A stretch of DNA of 37,121 nt from Paracoccaceae bacterium (GTDB lineage: Bacteria > Pseudomonadota > Alphaproteobacteria > Rhodobacterales > Rhodobacteraceae), in the NCBI GenBank assembly GCA_020846995.1, contig JADLCV010000001.1, positions 1 to 37,121 on the forward strand, in the 5' to 3' direction. The translations under genes and the position numbers were made by a program. The notes beneath the pieces are model-generated. The model was not told the DNA's origin. It ran no database searches and saw only the letters and a list, made by a program, of their open reading frames with translations. Positions within the stretch are counted from its first letter, which is position 1; every line of letters begins with the position of its first letter. Shown here one piece after another: positions 34,084 to 37,121 of this stretch.

Positions 34084-34937
34084 CCGCGGCCGCGCCCACC
34101 CCATCCCTCGCGCCGGTGTCCCGCCGCTCGCCGGTCCTCGTCCAGCTTGGCGGCCTCTACGGGCTCTGGCTCCGCGAAGTGAAGCGAGCGGTGCGCGACC
34201 GCGGCCAGCTGGTCGGCGGTTTCAGCCGCCCGATCCTCTGGGTCCTGATCCTCGGCATCGGCCTCAACCCCTATTTCCGCGGCGAGGTCTACGGCGAAGT
34301 GACCTTCGTCGTGCCGTTCACCTATCTCCAGTTCATCTTTCCTGCCGTCGTCGCGCTCAACATCATGTACACCTCGGTGCAGTCCGCGATCTCGGTGATC
34401 TGGGACCGCGAGTTCGGCTTCCTGCGCGAGGTCCTGGTGTCGCCGCTCTCGCGCAGCACGGTGCTTCTCGGCAAGGTGCTGGGCGGGGCGACGGTGGCGA
34501 TGGCGCATGGCTCGCTCGTGCTCGTCCTCGCGCGCTTCGCCGACGTGCCGCTGACCTGGGGCACGGTCGCCAAGGCGCTTGGCGTCATGGCGATGCTGGC
34601 CCTGGCGCTGACCTCGCTCGGGATCGTAATCGCGAACCGCATCCGCAGCTTCGAGGGGTTCGGCGTCTTCTCGAATGCGGTCATCCTGCCGCTCTACTTC
34701 ACCTCCAGCTCGATCTTTCCGCTCGACCCGGCGCTGACCCGGGCCCAGACCCGCGTCGTCTATCCCGACTGGCTGGTCACGCTGGTCGAATACAACCCCT
34801 TGACCTATGCCGTCGACACGTTGCGCGGCGTCCTCATCCACTACAACCAGTTCGATCCCCGCCTCGGCCTCCTCATCATGGCCGTGGCGGGGATCGTGCT
34901 GTTCACGATCGCGCTCCTCGATTTCCGCCGGGCGTGA
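34080..34937 (+). CDS. ABC-2 type permease, PQQ-alcohol-catabolism type
   Basis: A 285-residue ABC-2 permease. An N-terminal amphipathic stretch (YGLWLREVKRAVRDRGQLV) precedes six predicted membrane segments. The family signature REVLVSPLSRSTVLLGKVLGGAT lies near residue 118, and PLYFTSSSIFPLDP and VEYNPLTYAVDTLRGVLI follow. It forms the membrane channel for the ATPase encoded just upstream. Direction of transport cannot be read from sequence; ABC-2 systems are usually exporters. Confidence 0.9.
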   Translation: MTAAAPTPSLAPVSRRSPVLVQLGGLYGLWLREVKRAVRDRGQLVGGFSRPILWVLILGIGLNPYFRGEVYGEVTFVVPFTYLQFIFPAVVALNIMYTSVQSAISVIWDREFGFLREVLVSPLSRSTVLLGKVLGGATVAMAHGSLVLVLARFADVPLTWGTVAKALGVMAMLALALTSLGIVIANRIRSFEGFGVFSNAVILPLYFTSSSIFPLDPALTRAQTRVVYPDWLVTLVEYNPLTYAVDTLRGVLIHYNQFDPRLGLLIMAVAGIVLFTIALLDFRRA

Positions 34938-34947
34938 GGGGCGCGCC

Positions 34948-35766
34948 ATGCCCATGCTGCGGCGACTGGCAGGGAACCTCGGCGGCCTCGCCGTGGTGGT
35001 CGGCCTCATGCTCATGGTCACCCTGCTTCCGCCCGATACCTCGCTGCGGGAGGTGAGGGCGTCGGGCGCCCTTCGCGCCTGCATCCCGACCACCTATCCG
35101 CCGCTCGTCACCGGAGAGGCCGACCGGCCGGGCATCGACGTCGAGCTTCTTCGCGGCGTCGCCGACCGGATCGGGGTCGGGCTCCTCGTCAGCCCCATCG
35201 ATGCCATGGGTCGCGACTTCAACCCGCGCCACTGGGCCATCAATCGCGGCACCTGCCAGGTCCTTGCCGGTGGCGTCGTCGATTCGACGCTGACGCGGTC
35301 CTTCCTCGACACCGGCCCGCCCTACGCCGAGACCGGATGGGCGATCATCGCGGCGCGACCCCTCGCCGACATCCACGGCCTGACCCTCGGGGTTCTGACG
35401 AACATCTCGGGCCTCGACCGCATCGGCCTCTCGGGGTATCTGCGGCGCGAATCCGTCACCATCCGCGTCACGCGCAGCGGCGCCGAGCTGGTCGGCGGGA
35501 TCACCGGGGGCGCGTTCGACGGCGGCATCACCGAGGCACTCCTGGCCGGGCAACTGGCGGCGGACCACGGCCTCTGGGTCGCGTCGCTGCCCGAGGCGCT
35601 GGCCCGCCACCATCTCGTCCTCGGCCTCTGGAAGGGCGACATCACGCTCAAGCGCGCGATCGCCCGGGCCTTCGGCGCCATGGAGGCCGACGGCACGCTG
35701 GCGGCGATCCTCGCCCGCTACGGGCTGAGGACGCTCGGGACGGAAACCCCCGGCCCCGCACTCTGA
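34948..35766 (+). CDS. Second family-3 binding protein, probably membrane-anchored
   Basis: A 272-residue protein with one N-terminal hydrophobic segment (GGLAVVVGLMLMVTLLP) lacking an obvious signal-peptidase site, then a family-3 solute-binding domain: LREVRASGALRACIPTTYPP, PGIDVELLRGVADRIGV, and the near-C-terminal FGAMEADGTLAAILARYGL typical of amino-acid-type binding proteins. The ATG at 34948 has GAGGGG upstream and lies ten bases after the permease stop. Together with the protein at 32222 it gives this dehydrogenase cluster two binding proteins of the same fold. Confidence 0.82.
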   Translation: MPMLRRLAGNLGGLAVVVGLMLMVTLLPPDTSLREVRASGALRACIPTTYPPLVTGEADRPGIDVELLRGVADRIGVGLLVSPIDAMGRDFNPRHWAINRGTCQVLAGGVVDSTLTRSFLDTGPPYAETGWAIIAARPLADIHGLTLGVLTNISGLDRIGLSGYLRRESVTIRVTRSGAELVGGITGGAFDGGITEALLAGQLAADHGLWVASLPEALARHHLVLGLWKGDITLKRAIARAFGAMEADGTLAAILARYGLRTLGTETPGPAL

Positions 35767-35773
35767 TCCCGTC

Positions 35774-36382
35774 TCAGCCGCCGAGGACCAGCGCCGCGAG
35801 AGCGGCCTGCAGCGGGCCGAGCAACCGGCCGGCGAGGCCCGCGGCAACGGCCGCCAGCAGAAGGATCGCAAGCCCGGACCGGACCGGGGGCGGCAGGGTC
35901 ACCCCGGCGGCGCCGAGGACGAGACCGCCGGCGAGCGGGGGTATCGGGAAAAGCGCCAGCAGGGCGCAGCCGATCGACAGGCTGGCCGCGGTTCGCAGGA
36001 AGGCCGCTGCCGTCAGTCCGGCGGTGTAGGACATCCCGGTCAGCGCCGGCACGATCAGGGCGCCGAGCACGGCCGACAGGGCCAGGAGGGCCAGCGATCC
36101 GGCCAGGATGACGACGACGATGGCGACCGGGCCGGGGCGAAGCAGCCCCGCCTCGACGTCCGGCGGTCTTGTCCAGCCGAGGCCGAAGACGATCAGCCCG
36201 AAGGCACCGACGGGGTCGATATGGCTGCCCGGCGCCAGGGTCAGCCGGCCGTCGTATTTCGGACCCCGGTCGCCGAGAAGGACCGCGGCCGCCGCCATGC
36301 TGCCGCCCTGCACTCCGGCGACGAGGAGAAGCGACAGGGCGCGGAAGACGAGCCCCTGCAGGGTGAGATCGGGCCACCCCAT
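35774..36382 (-). CDS. Site-2-protease-like membrane protein without catalytic residues
   Basis: A 202-residue polytopic membrane protein that follows the M50 (site-2 protease, FtsH-like small type) layout. GDRGPKYDGRLTLAPGSHIDPVG near residues 37-58 matches the family stretch GDPTAKxxGRLTLNPLxHIDPxG. GWTRPPDVEAGLLRPG matches the GWAKPVPV block, and ALFPIPPLAGGLVL matches NLLPIPPLDGG. The zinc-binding HExxH expected before GDRGPK is replaced by GSMAAAA, and the conserved Asp of LDGG is Ala. It is thus an inactive homologue or pseudoprotease. It converges on the second binding-protein gene with a seven-base gap and is 49 bp after the cytochrome gene on the same strand. Confidence 0.75.
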   Translation of the reverse strand: MGWPDLTLQGLVFRALSLLLVAGVQGGSMAAAAVLLGDRGPKYDGRLTLAPGSHIDPVGAFGLIVFGLGWTRPPDVEAGLLRPGPVAIVVVILAGSLALLALSAVLGALIVPALTGMSYTAGLTAAAFLRTAASLSIGCALLALFPIPPLAGGLVLGAAGVTLPPPVRSGLAILLLAAVAAGLAGRLLGPLQAALAALVLGG

Positions 36383-36431
36383 CGTCAGCCCCCGGCCCCG
36401 GTCCCGCCCCCCCCGGCCACGCGCGGCGGGA

Positions 36432-36947
36432 TCATTTCTCCATGATCACATAGTCGAGGGCATCGAGGTCGGAGGGCAGCGGCGCCCCCGGCTGGTAGCC
36501 GTTCAGCTTGAGGATGTAGGCCATCATGTCGGCATAGGCGTCGGCCGAGAAGCGCCCCGGGGAGTCGGGCGGCATCAGTGTGCTCATGAAGCTGAAGAGG
36601 GCCGACGCGGGCGCGCCGTTGCCGAACTTCTCGTTGAACTGGACGCCTTTCAGCGGCGGCCCGCCGTTCAGCCCGCCCTCGAGGTCATCGCCATGGCAGT
36701 CGGTGCAATCCCGCAGGAACTGGCGCTTGCCGCGGTCGGCCTGCTCGGGCGCGAAGGAGACCGGATGCTCGGCCGGCTGCGCCTGGGCGAGAACCAGCAG
36801 GGCCTGCCCGGCTCCGGCGCTTGCGGACCCTGCCGGCGGGATCGCATCGGCTGCGCCCGTCGCCAGCGACGGAATTGCCCCGACGGCGAGGGTCAGCGCC
36901 AAGGAAAGCGCATGGCGCACGGCCGGGCCGGAAATCGTGGGGTGCAT
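36432..36947 (-). CDS. Periplasmic cytochrome c, likely electron acceptor of the PQQ dehydrogenase
   Basis: A 171-residue secreted class I cytochrome c. A long signal region (HALSLALTLAVGAIPSLA) precedes an alanine-rich linker. The heme site is CTDCH (Cys81, Cys84, His85) and the sixth ligand is Met125 in STLMPPDSPGRFSAD, followed by YADMMAYILKLNGY. This pattern is typical of the small cytochromes that accept electrons from PQQ alcohol dehydrogenases. The ATG at 36947 has GGAGG seven bases upstream and is preferred over upstream in-frame ATGs. Confidence 0.9.
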   Translation of the reverse strand: MHPTISGPAVRHALSLALTLAVGAIPSLATGAADAIPPAGSASAGAGQALLVLAQAQPAEHPVSFAPEQADRGKRQFLRDCTDCHGDDLEGGLNGGPPLKGVQFNEKFGNGAPASALFSFMSTLMPPDSPGRFSADAYADMMAYILKLNGYQPGAPLPSDLDALDYVIMEK

Positions 36948-37121
36948 CGGAGGTCCTCCCATGACGGTCGCTCGCCACATTGACCAGGGGGCCGGTGCCG
37001 ACGGTCGCGGCGAAGAGGCCTTTCAGTGATAACAAGCCCGTCGATGATGTCAAACCCGCCGTCCCCGCCGCCGCTCAATCCCTCGCGACAGGTCCGGACC
37101 GGCCGTGAACGGACTCAGCCG
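36948..37121. other. Right edge, no gene recognised
   Basis: The last ~175 bp hold the upstream region of the cytochrome gene. A lower-GC patch around 37020-37055 (CAGTGATAACAAG...GATGATGTCAAAC) is the likely promoter area. No coding start could be supported. Confidence 0.3.

Noticed and set aside
1..37121. tRNA, rRNA, CRISPR, insertion-sequence or prophage elements
   Set aside because: Looked for cloverleaf-like segments, regularly spaced repeats, transposase motifs and terminal repeats; none seen. The hyuA inverted duplication has no transposase or element-like ends.

Overview
The window is about 37 kb of very GC-rich DNA with compact, often start/stop-overlapping operons. Gene content (tetrameric sarcosine oxidase, HyuA/HyuB, PotABCD-like and Dpp-like ABC importers, FCD-type GntR and LysR regulators, a PQQ alcohol dehydrogenase with its own cytochrome c) suggests the chromosome of a free-living alphaproteobacterium. 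No species can be assigned from sequence alone. I saw no rRNA, tRNA, CRISPR array, transposase or phage gene.

Region 1 (1-12.7 kb) begins with the last codons of a LysR gene and its hairpin. A minus-strand operon, hyuA-hyuB-aminotransferase, follows. A second minus-strand operon encodes a polyamine-type ABC importer (ATPase, binding protein, one fused two-domain permease) and an aspartate-dehydrogenase-like enzyme. Facing away from it is a plus-strand M24 (creatinase/aminopeptidase-fold) gene. Both minus operons and the M24 gene start from promoters carrying the same 17-bp palindrome, GTATSCA-N3-TGSATAC. The M24 promoter is an inverted duplicate of the hyuA promoter that also carries a broken 5' end of hyuA.

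Region 2 (13.4-20.4 kb) holds soxB-soxD-soxA-soxG for heterotetrameric sarcosine oxidase, a divergent GcvA-like LysR gene, and an FCD-type GntR gene. Together, regions 1 and 2 could form a route through N-methylhydantoin or creatine-like compounds to sarcosine and glycine. That is an inference from gene neighbourhood.

Region 3 (20.5-29.9 kb) has two short-chain dehydrogenase genes and a peptide ABC importer, with dppF-B-C-D and a gamma-glutamylcyclotransferase-like gene in one operon. The binding protein is encoded separately and appears to be circularly permuted. A LysR gene sits divergent to dppF. Near-identical palindromes CATTCC-N5-GGAATG lie in front of both dppF/lysR and the binding-protein gene, so one LysR protein probably controls the whole importer.

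Region 4 (30.3-37.1 kb) is a PQQ-alcohol oxidation module: a secreted quinoprotein dehydrogenase with a DxD active-site signature typical of lanthanide enzymes, two family-3 periplasmic binding proteins, a Ped-like ABC ATPase and ABC-2 permease, a site-2-protease-like membrane protein that has lost its catalytic residues, and a small cytochrome c as likely electron acceptor.
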